Source: JAHFTY01 sp964584785 (GTDB lineage Bacteria > Acidobacteriota > Terriglobia > 20CM-2-55-15). From it: a stretch of 64,000 nt of DNA. Numbering within the stretch: position 1 is the stretch's first letter; every line of letters begins with the position of its first letter. This document shows, piece by piece, positions 1 to 10,201 of the stretch. The stretch lies in assembly GCA_964584785.1 (NCBI GenBank), contig CAZPBY010000016.1:49287-113286 (forward strand), read 5' to 3'. A program made the position numbers and the translations under genes. The notes beneath the pieces were generated by a model. The model searched no databases, was not told the DNA's origin, and was given only the letters and a program-made list of their open reading frames with translations.

Positions 1-855
1 AATGATGAACAGTTTCTGGTTGTAATAGTTCTCGGCCAGCTTTTCGGTCGTTTCGCTCAAAAACAGGACGCGCGAATCGTCGGGGGAAACGGTGGCGCCG
101 GTCTCGGCGAGAGAATTTCGGGTGAGCTGAAGAGCGTTGCTGCCGTCGCTGTCCATGATCCACACTTCACCGTCGTCGGAGTCATCGATGAGAGGAGAGG
201 GCGAGCGGTGCGACGCGATCTTTTTGCCGCTTCGCGACAGGCTGTAGTCGAGAATGGAGTAGTTACCGGAAGTCAGACGTTTCTCCGCTCCGTTCTCGAG
301 ACGCACGGTCCAAAGGTGGCGCTGCTTGTAATTCTCGTCGAAGGCAAAGACGTCATCTTTCGCGTCGTCTCTCTCCTTCTCTTCTTTCGTCTTCGCGTCG
401 GCCGCGATGAAATAAAGCGACGCGCCATCGCGCGACCACGTGATGTTCGACACCGAGGTTTCGTGCATGGTCAGACGGCGCGCTTCGCCGCCGTCGGGAT
501 TGAGAAGGTAGATCTGTTCCTGTTTGTCGTCACCGCGTTTGGTGACGAAAGCGATCTGACGTCCGTCCGGGGACCATTTCGGCTGTTGTTCTCCTTCGGT
601 TCCTGCCGTCAGTTGAAGCATTCCGGTCCCATCCGCGCGCACACGCCAGATGTGACTGATCCGCTTGTCGGCCTTCCAATCCGCAACGGACAACGTGAAA
701 ACGGCCTGACTGCCATCGGGCGATAGCTGCGGCCCGCCGAGATTAGGCACGTTCAAGAGGTCGATCACCGTCATCGCTTTCTTGCCCTGCGCAAGGGCCG
801 GTGTGACGAACAGGATGGAAACCAAAACAGTAATCAGGAAGGTCTGACGCGTCAT
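1..855 (-). CDS. S9-type peptidase or TolB-like propeller protein, N-terminal part
   Basis: Only the first 285 codons are present; the gene runs off base 1. The ATG at 855 follows a GGGGGA ribosome site. Residues 1-23 look like a signal peptide ending in ALA-Q, so the protein is probably periplasmic. The rest shows repeated propeller blades of the PD40/TolB kind, with QLSPDG near residue 43, WSPDGRQIAF near 94 and further blades around 140 and 235. This layout is typical of the non-catalytic half of S9 family (prolyl-oligopeptidase or acylaminoacyl-peptidase) enzymes, whose Ser-Asp-His domain would lie outside the window. A stand-alone TolB-like protein cannot be excluded. It is divergent from the TonB receptor that follows. 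Confidence 0.85.
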   Translation of the reverse strand, partial: MTRQTFLITVLVSILFVTPALAQGKKAMTVIDLLNVPNLGGPQLSPDGSQAVFTLSVADWKADKRISHIWRVRADGTGMLQLTAGTEGEQQPKWSPDGRQIAFVTKRGDDKQEQIYLLNPDGGEARRLTMHETSVSNITWSRDGASLYFIAADAKTKEEKERDDAKDDVFAFDENYKQRHLWTVRLENGAEKRLTSGNYSILDYSLSRSGKKIASHRSPSPLIDDSDDGEVWIMDSDGSNALQLTRNSLAETGATVSPDDSRVLFLSETTEKLAENYYNQKLFII

Positions 856-961
856 AGGTCCCCCTTTTTTGTCGAATCCTATATCGCGACCGGTCAAAAG
901 CACAACGTGCTGCACACCGGCGTGCACAAAACGACGTCACTACGCTGTGGCCAAAACAACC

Positions 962-988
962 TTGACTTGATTCCGGCTTGGGTATAAA
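962..988 (+). promoter_or_regulatory. possible sigma-70 promoter of the first TonB receptor gene
   Basis: A TTGACT box at 962-967 and a TATAAA box at 983-988 lie about 80 bases before the receptor start. The 15-base spacer is shorter than the usual 17, so this is only a candidate. Confidence 0.35.
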
Positions 989-1065
989 TCCCGTCCAAGC
1001 AAAACCGCCGATCCATCAACTTGAATTGTGCCTTGTACTGCGGACCACGTGGAGGAGGAGAGTTT

Positions 1066-4000
1066 ATGCGCCGTGGAGTCTCGGGAATCGCCCTAGCAAT
1101 CTGTGCGTGTGTCGTCTTGTCGATGAGTGCGCCGAGTGTTTTCAGCCAAAACGTCTCCGCCCGCCTGGAGGGATTGGTTCAAGATCCGAGCGGCGCCGTG
1201 ATTCCTGGGGTGACGGTGGCGGTGACGAATGAGGGCACGAACATTACGGCCGAGTCCGTCACCAATGAAACCGGCCGCTATATCTTTGTGACCCTGCCGC
1301 CCGGTTCATACAAGATACAAGCCGAACTGCCCAGTTTTAAGCGCGCGATTCGTACGGGAGTGGTTCTCCAGGTCGGTGATGCGCGGACGGTCAATATCAT
1401 TCTCGAACCCGGCGATCTCAGTGAGAGCGTCTCCGTCATTGCGGAAGCGCCGCTGATGGACCTCACGACAACGAAGATCGGTGCGGTCATTGAAACGCGG
1501 CAGATCGTGGACCTTCCACTGAACGGCAGAAATGCCATGAACCTTTTTTACCTCGCGCCCGGAGTGAACCCGCTGGATGCGCTGGGCAGCCAGCAGCAGA
1601 GGGGCACGGTTGACGGGCTGGCGCCGAATACGAACAACCTCAAAGTCGAAGGGATTTTTTCGAGCGCTACCAACTTTGATCAGTCGCCCGCGAACTCGTC
1701 GACGCCGGTTCCGATGGAAGCGGTCGGTGAATACCGCATAACGACTTCGGCAAGTCTGGCGGATGCCGGACGAGGCTCCGGTGCGAAAGTGTCGGTATTC
1801 CTGAAATCCGGAAGCAATCAGCTTCATGGCTCCGTGTTGGAGTTCAACCGCAACACGATCATGGCGGCCAATACTTTTTTCAACAATCGTGCGGGCCTCC
1901 CGCGCCCCGTCATCAATCGTAACCAGTTTGGTTTTAGCCTGGGCGGACCGATCATCAAGAACCGGACGTTTTTCTTCGGGACCTTTGAACAGTCGATCCA
2001 GGCGACGACGTCGACGTCGAATCGTCTGGTTTATACCCGGTCACTTCGCGACGGGACGTTCCGCTTCAACACTCAAAAGGCGAACTCGATCTTTGATGTG
2101 GATGCCAACGGAAATCCGTTGGTGCCGTATGGAACGATTAACCTTTTGACCGTCGATTCCACGCGCCAGGGGCTGGATCCGTTTTTCGTCGAGCCGATGC
2201 TGAAGGTTCTGCCGTTGCCGAACAACTATGACGTCGGCGACGGTTTGAACACGGCCGGCTATCGATATGTGACTCCGGACAGCACGAAGACGGACCAGGA
2301 ACTTTTTAAAATCGATCACGAGCTCAACAACCGGCATCACTTGTCGTTTTCCTATTCGTCGTCGCATACAAGCTCGCCCAGTTTTCTTCCCTACAACCTG
2401 CCGGTCGATGGAAAAATCGTCACGGGACCGGCCGTGCCGACCGGAAGCAAGAAACGCGGCGGGTCGCTGCGTTTGGTGTCCACGTTTTCGCCTCACCTGA
2501 ACAACGAATTCAGCATCGGCGGAAACCTCACGAAGAGCAGGTCGCCGGTAGCCGATATCGGCCAGAACACACCCGGCGGAAAGGGCAACATCCAACTGAC
2601 CGGCCTTGGCAGCGGCAATATCTATTCGACGAGCGTCGCGCAATTCCACGCCGGGACCAATATCGGCTTTTCAAACGTGCTGAGTTGGATCAAAGGGAAT
2701 CACACGATGAGTTTCGGCGGGGAGTTCTGGTCAAAGATCTACAACCGCATTTCAGGCGCGTTCAATCCGTGGCCGGTGCTGCGAACGGATAATGCCAGCA
2801 ACCCCGCGACGGTTCCCGCGACGACCGGGCTTTCGAGCACCGACAGGTCTGCAGCACAGCAGTTCGTTAATGACCTGACGGGAACGATCGGCAGCATCAC
2901 GCAGAACTTCAACGTCCGTCGTGACGGTTACCAACAGTATTTGGGGAACTACATGCCCGTCCGAAACCGCGAGTGGTCGATGTTTGTGCAGGACATCTGG
3001 AAAGCCCGGCCGGGTCTGTCTTTGAACATGGGGTTGCGTTACGAACTGTTGCCGGCCGCGTGGCTGGCTGACGGAACATTCATTCAACCCATCGGTGGTG
3101 TCGACGGGGCGCTCGGCATTCAGGGGCCGACAGGAAAACCGACGCAGTGGGGATTCGCGCCAAACAATGGGCGAAATCTCGTCAAGACCGACAAGAACAA
3201 CTTCGGGCCGACGCTCGGATTTTCATGGGATCCGTTTGGCAAGGGAACTTCGACGGTCGGCGGTTCGTTCGGGATTGCCTACGACGTTCTTCCCGGCACG
3301 ACCTACGCCCAGTTCTCGCAGGCGAATTACGGATCAACCACGACAGTGACTCTGACGCCTTTCGCTCGGCTCTCGGATCCCGGGTTCTACGGAAGGATCA
3401 TGCCCGTGCCGACGCCGCAGCTTTTCGCGAATCTCGGCTTCACGCGCGACAGCCGAGCGTACGCCGTGGATCCGAACATTCGGACTCCGTATGTTGAAAG
3501 CTGGTCGTTCCGGATCGGTCACCAGTTCGGGGCATCGTGGAAAGTCGAAGCGGCTTACGTCGGCAATCATGCCGTCGGTGAATGGCGGGCCGAGAACCTG
3601 GATCAGGTGGAGATCCGGAAGAACGGCTTCCTCGACGCCTTCCGCACCGCTCAACGCAATCTGGCGGCGAACGGCAGTCCGACTCGCGGCGAGAGCCTGG
3701 GCGCCCTTCAATCGTTGTTTGCGCTCGTGCCGACGTCGCAAAACAACACGATCTCGACCGGGCAGGTTGCGGCGCTCGCCGATTTCCTCGACACCACGAC
3801 GTTGAACACCGGCGTTCGCGGCGGTTTGATCACGCAGGCCGGCTTGCCCAACACGTTCTTCCGGTTCAATCCGCAAGTGACGAACCTGAATATCGTCGGC
3901 AATCGTTCCCACTCCACGTGGGATGGCCTGAAGCTGACCATCGCTAAACAGATGCAGAAGGGCGTTCATATCCAGGGGAATTACACGCTGGGCAAGGGTT

Positions 4001-4692
4001 TCACCGATTACATCCCCGCGCAGGGTTTGTACGAAGACTACCGCGACACCGCGAATCCGAAAGCCGACAAGGCGATCATGGATCTCGATTCCACCCACAC
4101 GCTCACCGTCAACTGGATTTATGAACTCCCGATCGGTCGCGGCCGATCGCTGATGACGAACGCTCCAACGCTGGTGCAAGGCATCCTGGGCGGCTGGCAA
4201 ATCAACGGCATCGAAACCTGGGTGACGGGACGGCCGATGCGCGTTTCCACGGGCGTCTGTGCGTACAACATCGTTTCGACGACATGCAGTTCCGGTAGGT
4301 TCAACCTGAACCAGGTGATCGCCAGTACGCCAAACTTCACCGGCGACTGGTTCCACATGTCGACGGTGACCAAGGGTGCGCAGATCGTGAGTCTGACCGA
4401 TGCGCAAAAGGCACAGTTCAGCAATCCCGGCCCCGGAGAGATCGGGAACCTGCCGCGAGTTTCGATGCGAGGACCCGCTTACACCAACGTGGATCTGAGC
4501 CTCTTCAAGAAGTTCGGCCTGCCTTTCCTGGGTGAAGGCGGCGAGGCGCAGTTCCGCATCCAGCTTTACAACGCCCTCAACCAGGTGAATTGGAGCGAGC
4601 CCAACACGAATATCAACAGCGGCAGCTTTGGTGTCATCACCGGAACCCGCTCGGCGCGCATCGGCGAGCTTGCGCTGAAGATCCAATTCTGA
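1066..4692 (+). CDS. Oar-like TonB-dependent outer-membrane receptor
   Basis: A 1208-residue outer-membrane protein. The ATG at 1066 is chosen because GGAGGAGGAG stands just before it; a TTG 45 bases upstream has no such site. A signal peptide (about 1-29, ending in FSQ) is followed by a carboxypeptidase-regulatory-like domain (about 33-110, with DPSGAVIPGVTV and GRYIFVTLPPGSY). Next come a plug region with DLPLNGRNAMNL near 155 and a long beta-barrel. The chain ends in an aromatic residue (KIQF), as expected for barrel assembly. Such receptors are abundant in Acidobacteriota; the substrate cannot be read from sequence. Unlike the two other receptors in this window, no 11-bp PHO-like repeat precedes it. 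Confidence 0.93.
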   Translation: MRRGVSGIALAICACVVLSMSAPSVFSQNVSARLEGLVQDPSGAVIPGVTVAVTNEGTNITAESVTNETGRYIFVTLPPGSYKIQAELPSFKRAIRTGVVLQVGDARTVNIILEPGDLSESVSVIAEAPLMDLTTTKIGAVIETRQIVDLPLNGRNAMNLFYLAPGVNPLDALGSQQQRGTVDGLAPNTNNLKVEGIFSSATNFDQSPANSSTPVPMEAVGEYRITTSASLADAGRGSGAKVSVFLKSGSNQLHGSVLEFNRNTIMAANTFFNNRAGLPRPVINRNQFGFSLGGPIIKNRTFFFGTFEQSIQATTSTSNRLVYTRSLRDGTFRFNTQKANSIFDVDANGNPLVPYGTINLLTVDSTRQGLDPFFVEPMLKVLPLPNNYDVGDGLNTAGYRYVTPDSTKTDQELFKIDHELNNRHHLSFSYSSSHTSSPSFLPYNLPVDGKIVTGPAVPTGSKKRGGSLRLVSTFSPHLNNEFSIGGNLTKSRSPVADIGQNTPGGKGNIQLTGLGSGNIYSTSVAQFHAGTNIGFSNVLSWIKGNHTMSFGGEFWSKIYNRISGAFNPWPVLRTDNASNPATVPATTGLSSTDRSAAQQFVNDLTGTIGSITQNFNVRRDGYQQYLGNYMPVRNREWSMFVQDIWKARPGLSLNMGLRYELLPAAWLADGTFIQPIGGVDGALGIQGPTGKPTQWGFAPNNGRNLVKTDKNNFGPTLGFSWDPFGKGTSTVGGSFGIAYDVLPGTTYAQFSQANYGSTTTVTLTPFARLSDPGFYGRIMPVPTPQLFANLGFTRDSRAYAVDPNIRTPYVESWSFRIGHQFGASWKVEAAYVGNHAVGEWRAENLDQVEIRKNGFLDAFRTAQRNLAANGSPTRGESLGALQSLFALVPTSQNNTISTGQVAALADFLDTTTLNTGVRGGLITQAGLPNTFFRFNPQVTNLNIVGNRSHSTWDGLKLTIAKQMQKGVHIQGNYTLGKGFTDYIPAQGLYEDYRDTANPKADKAIMDLDSTHTLTVNWIYELPIGRGRSLMTNAPTLVQGILGGWQINGIETWVTGRPMRVSTGVCAYNIVSTTCSSGRFNLNQVIASTPNFTGDWFHMSTVTKGAQIVSLTDAQKAQFSNPGPGEIGNLPRVSMRGPAYTNVDLSLFKKFGLPFLGEGGEAQFRIQLYNALNQVNWSEPNTNINSGSFGVITGTRSARIGELALKIQF

Positions 4693-4759
4693 CGGAAGCG
4701 CGAATGTTCGGTTGGCGTTCCGCGCGTTGCAGAAGGCGCGGAAGCTGACGCTCGAAAAT

Positions 4760-6625
4760 ATGCCGGAAAGACTGGCGCCATCCACCCGCTGGATTTTCAA
4801 TCCGGCTGTGGATCTGATCTGCATTCTTCTCACACCCGTTCCGATCCTTCTCGCGTTTGCGGCGGCGACGCGCGGCGGTTGGCCGGACGCCCTTGTTGCA
4901 TTCGTCTTCTCATTGGCGATGGCGCACTACTTCCCGGGCATACTGCGCGCTTACGCCGATCGAGAACTATTCCTGCGCTTTCGAACTCGCTTGATTGTCG
5001 CGCCCCTCTTTCTGATCACAACGACGGCCTCACTCGCTTATCTCGATTTCAAATTCATGTTTCTGCTGGTGACGCTCTGGGGCGCGTGGCACTGGTTGAT
5101 GCAGGTCTATGGATTCGCGCGGATCTACGACGCGAAATCGGGGGCTCGAACTTCAGCCCGGGTGGATCAGGTGCTTTGCATCCTCTTATTCGGCTTTTGC
5201 ATGTTCGTTCTCAGCAATGCGATGCCGATGTACGTCACCAGGTTCTATGAAAGCGGCGGCCCGCGTGTATCCGCGTCGATCATCGAATGGCTGTCGAGGA
5301 TCTGGCTCGCGCTCACCATCGCGTTTGCGTCGTTCTATATCGTTTGGACGATCCGGAATGTGCGCCGAGGCCTATCACCGAATCCATTGAAGCTCGTGTT
5401 CATCGCGGTAACTTTTGCTTATCTGAGTTACACGGTAAGCCGAATCGATCAACCATTGTTGGGATACGCGATGTTCGAATCGTGGCACGACGTCCAATAC
5501 CTTGCGATCGTATGGATGTTCAATCTGAACCGCGCGCGGATAAGTCCCGCTGCCGGCCGCTGGATAGGTTTCCTCTTCAGACCGCGCGCCGAGCGGCTGC
5601 TGGTCTACCTGGTGTTGTGCCTCGCATTCGGATCGCTCACCCATGCGTGGCGATTGCTCGACAACGCCGCGGCCGCGCGCGTTGCCTTGTCTTTGGTCAT
5701 GGCGGCCGCGCTTCTGCATTACTACCTGGACGGATTTATCTGGAAGATCCGCGAAACGCAAACGCAGCAAGCCCTGGGCGTGGATTCAACCTCAAGCGTG
5801 AACGCTGCGCCCCCGCTCGTTCCGGCATGGACCAGACATGCCGTTCTCTGGTTGTTGTTCGCCGTACCTGCGTGTTTGTTGTTCGTGATGGAAGCGCGCA
5901 GCACCGCCACGCCCGTTCAGATATTTCAAAATCTGGTGGACACTTTTCCGCGTTCGGCCCAGGCGCACTACGAATTGGGTCGATCGCTTCAGGAGTCGGG
6001 AAAAGCGGAGGAAGCAAAGCCTCATCTCCTATTGGCTGTGACCCTGAACCCTGGATTGCTTCCGGCGCGTACGCTGCTCGGCGGTCTACTGGCGTCGCAA
6101 GGCGATTTGGCGGAGGCCCGGAGTCATCTGGAACGTGTTTTGAAGGCGGAACCGCAAAACGCTCAGGCGCATAACAACCTCGGGATTGTGTACGATCGGG
6201 AAGAGGACTTGACGGGGGCGAGGCGCGAATTTGAACTCGCGGTGCAAGCCGATCCGTCTTACGCGCTTGCTCACAACAACCTGGGCATCGTCCTCGCCAA
6301 GCTTGGAAGAGCGGCCGAAGCCCGCGCTCATTATGAATCCGCGCTTCGTATCGCGCCGAACTTTGGCGATGCGCACTACCAACTCGGTCTGGCGCTGGCC
6401 GCACAAGGTGATTGGAATGGAGCCGCCGCTCACTTCGAGCAGTCGCTGCGCATTAATCCTGGAGAATACCTCACGTATAACAGCCTCGGAGCGGTGCTAG
6501 CCAGTCAGGGGAGATTGCTTGAAGCGAAGCAGCGCTTCGAGCAGGCGCTGCAACTCAAACCCGACTTCAGGGACGCTCAACAAAATCTTCTGTCGGCGGA
6601 AATGAAGCTGTCCGGGCAAAAATGA
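4760..6625 (+). CDS. multi-spanning membrane protein with C-terminal TPR repeats
   Basis: A 621-residue protein of unknown specific role. The ATG at 4760 is preferred over an in-frame TTG at 4712 because the protein then starts just before the first hydrophobic segment. The first 390 residues contain about ten hydrophobic segments, including the stretches AMAHYFPGILRAYADRE and WGAWHWLMQVYGFAR. From about residue 405 to the end lie five or six TPR units, recognisable by AQAHYELGRSL, AHNNLGIVYD and YNSLGAVLASQG. TPRs usually hold protein partners, so this may be a membrane scaffold. It lies 67 bases after the TonB receptor on the same strand and may be cotranscribed. It ends two bases from the convergent TMEM175-like gene. 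Confidence 0.85.
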   Translation: MPERLAPSTRWIFNPAVDLICILLTPVPILLAFAAATRGGWPDALVAFVFSLAMAHYFPGILRAYADRELFLRFRTRLIVAPLFLITTTASLAYLDFKFMFLLVTLWGAWHWLMQVYGFARIYDAKSGARTSARVDQVLCILLFGFCMFVLSNAMPMYVTRFYESGGPRVSASIIEWLSRIWLALTIAFASFYIVWTIRNVRRGLSPNPLKLVFIAVTFAYLSYTVSRIDQPLLGYAMFESWHDVQYLAIVWMFNLNRARISPAAGRWIGFLFRPRAERLLVYLVLCLAFGSLTHAWRLLDNAAAARVALSLVMAAALLHYYLDGFIWKIRETQTQQALGVDSTSSVNAAPPLVPAWTRHAVLWLLFAVPACLLFVMEARSTATPVQIFQNLVDTFPRSAQAHYELGRSLQESGKAEEAKPHLLLAVTLNPGLLPARTLLGGLLASQGDLAEARSHLERVLKAEPQNAQAHNNLGIVYDREEDLTGARREFELAVQADPSYALAHNNLGIVLAKLGRAAEARAHYESALRIAPNFGDAHYQLGLALAAQGDWNGAAAHFEQSLRINPGEYLTYNSLGAVLASQGRLLEAKQRFEQALQLKPDFRDAQQNLLSAEMKLSGQK

Positions 6626-6626
6626 A

Positions 6627-7199
6627 TCAGTGACTCAGACGCTTTTCGATTCTGCGATCCGGGACGAGCCAGATCGACGCAACCAGGACGTAAAGAGTGA
6701 TGGCGAGCGAGGGATAAGCGAACGACAACGGAATGGCGGTGGCGTAAAGCGCCAAAGAAGCTTTTGCCTTGACGTCGCTTCCAAGCGCCGCTTTGAGCTT
6801 CGAGTTCTCGCCCTGCGACGAAATGATCACGGTTTGAAGAATCGTATAGGCGACCGCCGCCAGGATCAGCACACCTCCGTAGACGGCCGTCGGCAGCGGG
6901 GCGAGGCTTTCGCCCATCCATCCGGTGACGAACGGAACGAGCGACAGCCAGAAAAGCAGATGCAGATTCGCCCACAGGATCTTGCCGTTGACGCGGTCGG
7001 CAGCGTGGAGAAGATGGTGATGGTTGTTCCAGTAAATGCCCAGGAAGATGAAGCTCAACAGGTAAGTCAGGAAGATGGGAAGCAGCGGGCGCAATGCCTG
7101 AGCATCGGAGCCGTGGGGCACCTTCAACTCGAGCACCATGATTGTGATCAGGATCGCAATGACGCCGTCACTGAATGCCTCCAGACGCGTTTTACTCAT
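6627..7199 (-). CDS. TMEM175/DUF1211-family membrane protein (putative potassium channel)
   Basis: A 190-residue integral membrane protein. The N-terminal motif RLEAFSDGVIAI is the hallmark of the bacterial TMEM175 (DUF1211) family, whose characterised members are potassium-selective channels built from six-helix units. About five to six hydrophobic helices can be seen, with the family's conserved WNNHHHLLH segment near residue 63. The ATG at 7199 was chosen over a TTG 15 bases upstream because the family begins directly before RLEAFSDG. The gene is divergent from the DinB-like gene, with only about 30 bases between the starts, and convergent with the TPR gene. Ion conductance is family knowledge, not seen here. 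Confidence 0.88.
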   Translation of the reverse strand: MSKTRLEAFSDGVIAILITIMVLELKVPHGSDAQALRPLLPIFLTYLLSFIFLGIYWNNHHHLLHAADRVNGKILWANLHLLFWLSLVPFVTGWMGESLAPLPTAVYGGVLILAAVAYTILQTVIISSQGENSKLKAALGSDVKAKASLALYATAIPLSFAYPSLAITLYVLVASIWLVPDRRIEKRLSH

Positions 7200-7229
7200 G
7201 CTCCGAGCTATCAATTCGGATGATACATA

Positions 7230-7673
7230 ATGAACAACATGAAAACTATCGCAGATGATTTGGAACGAAGACTTGGCATCGCCGGCCGATTGCGGGAGAT
7301 CAGCGAAGACGCTGCTTCACGTCGGCCCGCGCCCGGCAAATGGTCGGCAAAGGAAACCATCGGGCATCTCATCGACTCCGCAGCGAATAATCACCAGCGT
7401 TTCGTTCGCATGCAGATGTTGCCGCATCTCGAGCTCGTCGGCTACGACGGTGATGCATGGGTCCGCGTGGAACGTTATCAGGATCGGGCGTGGACGGACC
7501 TCCTGGCGTTGTGGGAGAGCTATAACCGGCATCTCGCCCACGTGATCCGTGGCGTGGATCCGGCCGTGCTCAAGCACACATGGACATCGCCGGAAGGCAA
7601 CGTTGTCGATCTGGAGTTTGTGATCACCGATTACGTCCTCCACATGCAGCATCACCTGGACCAGATCGTGTAA
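7230..7673 (+). CDS. DinB-superfamily protein
   Basis: A 147-residue protein with the four-helix DinB/YfiT layout. It has WSAKETIGHLIDSA near residue 35 and a C-terminal HMQHHLDQI, which supply the His residues that bind a divalent metal in this superfamily. Members are metal-dependent, often thiol-related transferases or stress proteins; the substrate is not evident. It starts 30 bases from the divergent TMEM175-like gene, so the two promoters must overlap. A second ATG three codons in is an alternative start. Confidence 0.85.
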   Translation: MNNMKTIADDLERRLGIAGRLREISEDAASRRPAPGKWSAKETIGHLIDSAANNHQRFVRMQMLPHLELVGYDGDAWVRVERYQDRAWTDLLALWESYNRHLAHVIRGVDPAVLKHTWTSPEGNVVDLEFVITDYVLHMQHHLDQIV

Positions 7674-7744
7674 GGTGACGCTTGTAACCGGGCGCATTTC
7701 CCGCAGTTTTCACCTTCATCCCGATGGACGGAGGTGTGTGCGAA

Positions 7745-10183
7745 ATGGAAACCCTGATCAGCGACGTCAAACACGGATGCAGACTTCTGTTGCGAAACCC
7801 CGGTTTCACGCTCGTCGTTATTCTGGCTCTCGCGCTCGGAATCGGCGCGAACACGGCGGTGTTCAGTGTGATGAATGCCGTACTGCTGAAGCCGCTCCCG
7901 TATCCGAATTCCGATCACATCGTTTCAGTGGCCGGCCGTTTCACAGGAATCGGAATCCCGGACGACCGGAACGCGATCTCTCCGCCGGAATTCATGGACC
8001 TGCGCAAGTTCTCGACGTCATTCTCGGACATCACGGCCCTGCAGGGCGCCAGCTACAACATTCGAGTGACGGACTCGCCCGAGCGGGTTTCCGGCGCGAT
8101 CGTGAGTGCGAATTTTTTCCGTATGCTCGGAGTCAACGCGGAGGCCGGACGCACATTCGCGGAAGACGAAGACCAGCCGGGGAAGGACGGCGTGGTCGTC
8201 ATCGCGCATCTGCTCTGGCAGCAACGCTTCGCTTCGGATCGAAACGTGATCGGGCGATCCATTCAAATCAGCGGCCGGGCGTTTCAAATCATCGGCGTCG
8301 CTCCGCCGGGATTTCAATTCCCGGCTCTTGCCGAAATGTGGACGCCACTTGTCATCCCCGACGCACAGCTCACGCCGAACTTCCGCGGTAGTCACGGCCT
8401 GAGTGTTTACGCGCGGATCAAACCGGAATGGACGCTTCCTCAAGCCCTGACCGATATGGAGCGCGTTTCGCAGCAGATCGTGGAAAACGCGTCTCAATAT
8501 CCTTACAAGAACTTCAACTTCGCCGTTCTGATCCGTCCATTGCTTGAAGATTACGTCGGTGATATCCGGCCGGCATTGTTGATGCTCATGGGAGCCGTCG
8601 GCCTGGTCCTGCTGATCGCATGTTGCAACGTTGCGAACATGCTGATGGTCCGCGCTTCGGCGCGCGATCGGGAGATCGGTGTCCGGGCTGCACTTGGAGC
8701 GAGCCGGTCACGCCTGATCCGCCAGCTTTTGACCGAGAGTCTTCTGCTGTCGGGGGTCGGCGCGATCTTTGGAATCATCCTCGCGCGATCCGGCCTTTCC
8801 ACGATCGCGTCGATGGGCGGCTCGGCTTTCCCGCGACTGGCAACCGCGACACTCGATCTTCAAACACTGGCGTTTACCGTCGGCGTGACCTTCTTAACGG
8901 GTTTGGTATTCGGTGTCGTGCCGGCGCTGCAGATTTCTCAAGGGCGAACACACGAGTCCCTCAAGGAAGGTGGCCGCGGTTCGTCGGCCGGGAGCGGCCA
9001 CCAGCGGCTGCGAAAGCTTCTGGTCATCGGTGAAGTGGCGCTGTCGCTGGCGTTGCTTGCAGGATCGGGACTTCTCATCAAGAGCTTCATGAAACTCCAG
9101 GAAGTCGACCCCGGTTTTAAATCGGATGGCGTGCTTACGATCCGTGTCGCGTTGCCTGGCGCGCGATATTCTCAAGCCGATCCGATCCGAACGTTCTTCC
9201 GCGACCTGTTGGATCGTGTTCGAAAAGTTCCGGGAGTGCAGTTCGCCGGGGCGACGAATGGGTTGCCTCTCAGCGGGAACGGAGGCTCGGGTACGACGAC
9301 ACCGGACAGCAACGCGGGACCGCCGGGCCAGCCGTTCCTCGAAGCCGACTGGCGATTCATCACACCCGGCTACTTTGAAGCCGTGAGCACGAAGCTTCTT
9401 GCCGGGCGGTTCTTCGACGAACACGACAACGAAACCGGCGCGCTTGTCGCGATAATCGACGAGTCGATGGCCAAAATGTTCTGGCCCACGGAAGATCCCA
9501 TCGGAAAGAGAATCAAACGGGGCGGCGCTCAGTCGACGGCGCCATGGATGACGATCGTCGGTGTGGTGAAGCACGTCCGGCTTGGATCGCTGGAAAGAGC
9601 GTCACGCGTGGAGCTGTATATGCCGCACGCTCAGACGCCGTTGAATGCTATGAGTTTGGCGATCAAGGCCAGTGGCGACCCGGCCGCCATTGCGACGGCA
9701 GTTCAGCGAGCGACGATGGCCATCGATCCCGATCAGCCGATTTACGCTGTGCGTCCGTTTGATGAATTGCTCGCGGACTCCGTGATGCGTCGCCGGCTCA
9801 TCATGGTGCTGCTTGCGGTATTCGCAGGAATCGCACTGACACTGGCTTCGTTGGGCATCTATGGAGTCATTTCCTACTGGGTGACGCAGCGGTCGCACGA
9901 GATCGGGATTCGCGTCGCATTGGGAGCGTCAGGCGGAGATGTCATCCGAATGGTCCTCGGTCAGAGCTTATCGGTGGTTGCGGCGGGCGTGCTTGCCGGA
10001 CTGGCCGGCTCACTGGCGGTGATGCGTTTGATCGCGAGCATGCTCTTCAACGTCAATACCGGAGATCCCACAACCTTTGTAGTCGTCTGCGCCGGCCTGC
10101 TTGGCGTGGGCCTCATCGCGAGCCTGATCCCGGCTCTGCGCGCGACACTCGTGGATCCGGTTCATACGCTTCGCCGCGAATAG
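7745..10183 (+). CDS. orphan MacB/FtsX-type ABC permease (ADOP family)
   Basis: An 812-residue inner-membrane protein. The ATG at 7745 follows GGAGG at ten bases; an ATG seven codons upstream lacks this. The chain repeats a MacB-like unit twice. A first helix at about 18-42 (LALALGIGANTAVF) leads into a periplasmic domain to about 280. An FtsX core follows at about 285-400 (IACCNVANMLMVRA, REIGVRAALGASRSRLIRQL). A second periplasmic domain reaches to about 685, and a second FtsX core ends the protein (HEIGIRVALGASGGDVIRM). This duplicated form without a fused ATPase is the acidobacterial duplicated orphan permease. No ABC ATPase is adjacent. It may act in macrolide or peptide export or in envelope work; the substrate is unknown. 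Confidence 0.92.
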   Translation: METLISDVKHGCRLLLRNPGFTLVVILALALGIGANTAVFSVMNAVLLKPLPYPNSDHIVSVAGRFTGIGIPDDRNAISPPEFMDLRKFSTSFSDITALQGASYNIRVTDSPERVSGAIVSANFFRMLGVNAEAGRTFAEDEDQPGKDGVVVIAHLLWQQRFASDRNVIGRSIQISGRAFQIIGVAPPGFQFPALAEMWTPLVIPDAQLTPNFRGSHGLSVYARIKPEWTLPQALTDMERVSQQIVENASQYPYKNFNFAVLIRPLLEDYVGDIRPALLMLMGAVGLVLLIACCNVANMLMVRASARDREIGVRAALGASRSRLIRQLLTESLLLSGVGAIFGIILARSGLSTIASMGGSAFPRLATATLDLQTLAFTVGVTFLTGLVFGVVPALQISQGRTHESLKEGGRGSSAGSGHQRLRKLLVIGEVALSLALLAGSGLLIKSFMKLQEVDPGFKSDGVLTIRVALPGARYSQADPIRTFFRDLLDRVRKVPGVQFAGATNGLPLSGNGGSGTTTPDSNAGPPGQPFLEADWRFITPGYFEAVSTKLLAGRFFDEHDNETGALVAIIDESMAKMFWPTEDPIGKRIKRGGAQSTAPWMTIVGVVKHVRLGSLERASRVELYMPHAQTPLNAMSLAIKASGDPAAIATAVQRATMAIDPDQPIYAVRPFDELLADSVMRRRLIMVLLAVFAGIALTLASLGIYGVISYWVTQRSHEIGIRVALGASGGDVIRMVLGQSLSVVAAGVLAGLAGSLAVMRLIASMLFNVNTGDPTTFVVVCAGLLGVGLIASLIPALRATLVDPVHTLRRE

Positions 10184-10201
10184 AGTCAAAACGAAATCCG
10201 T

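Noticed and set aside
3334..4833. A 499-codon open frame on the minus strand
   Set aside because: It is antisense to the TonB receptor, shows no recognisable motif and is rich in Arg and His as expected for a frame shadow in GC-rich coding DNA.
7674..7722. Possible terminator after the DinB-like gene
   Set aside because: Only a six-base AAGGTG/CACCTT pairing around a long loop; too weak.
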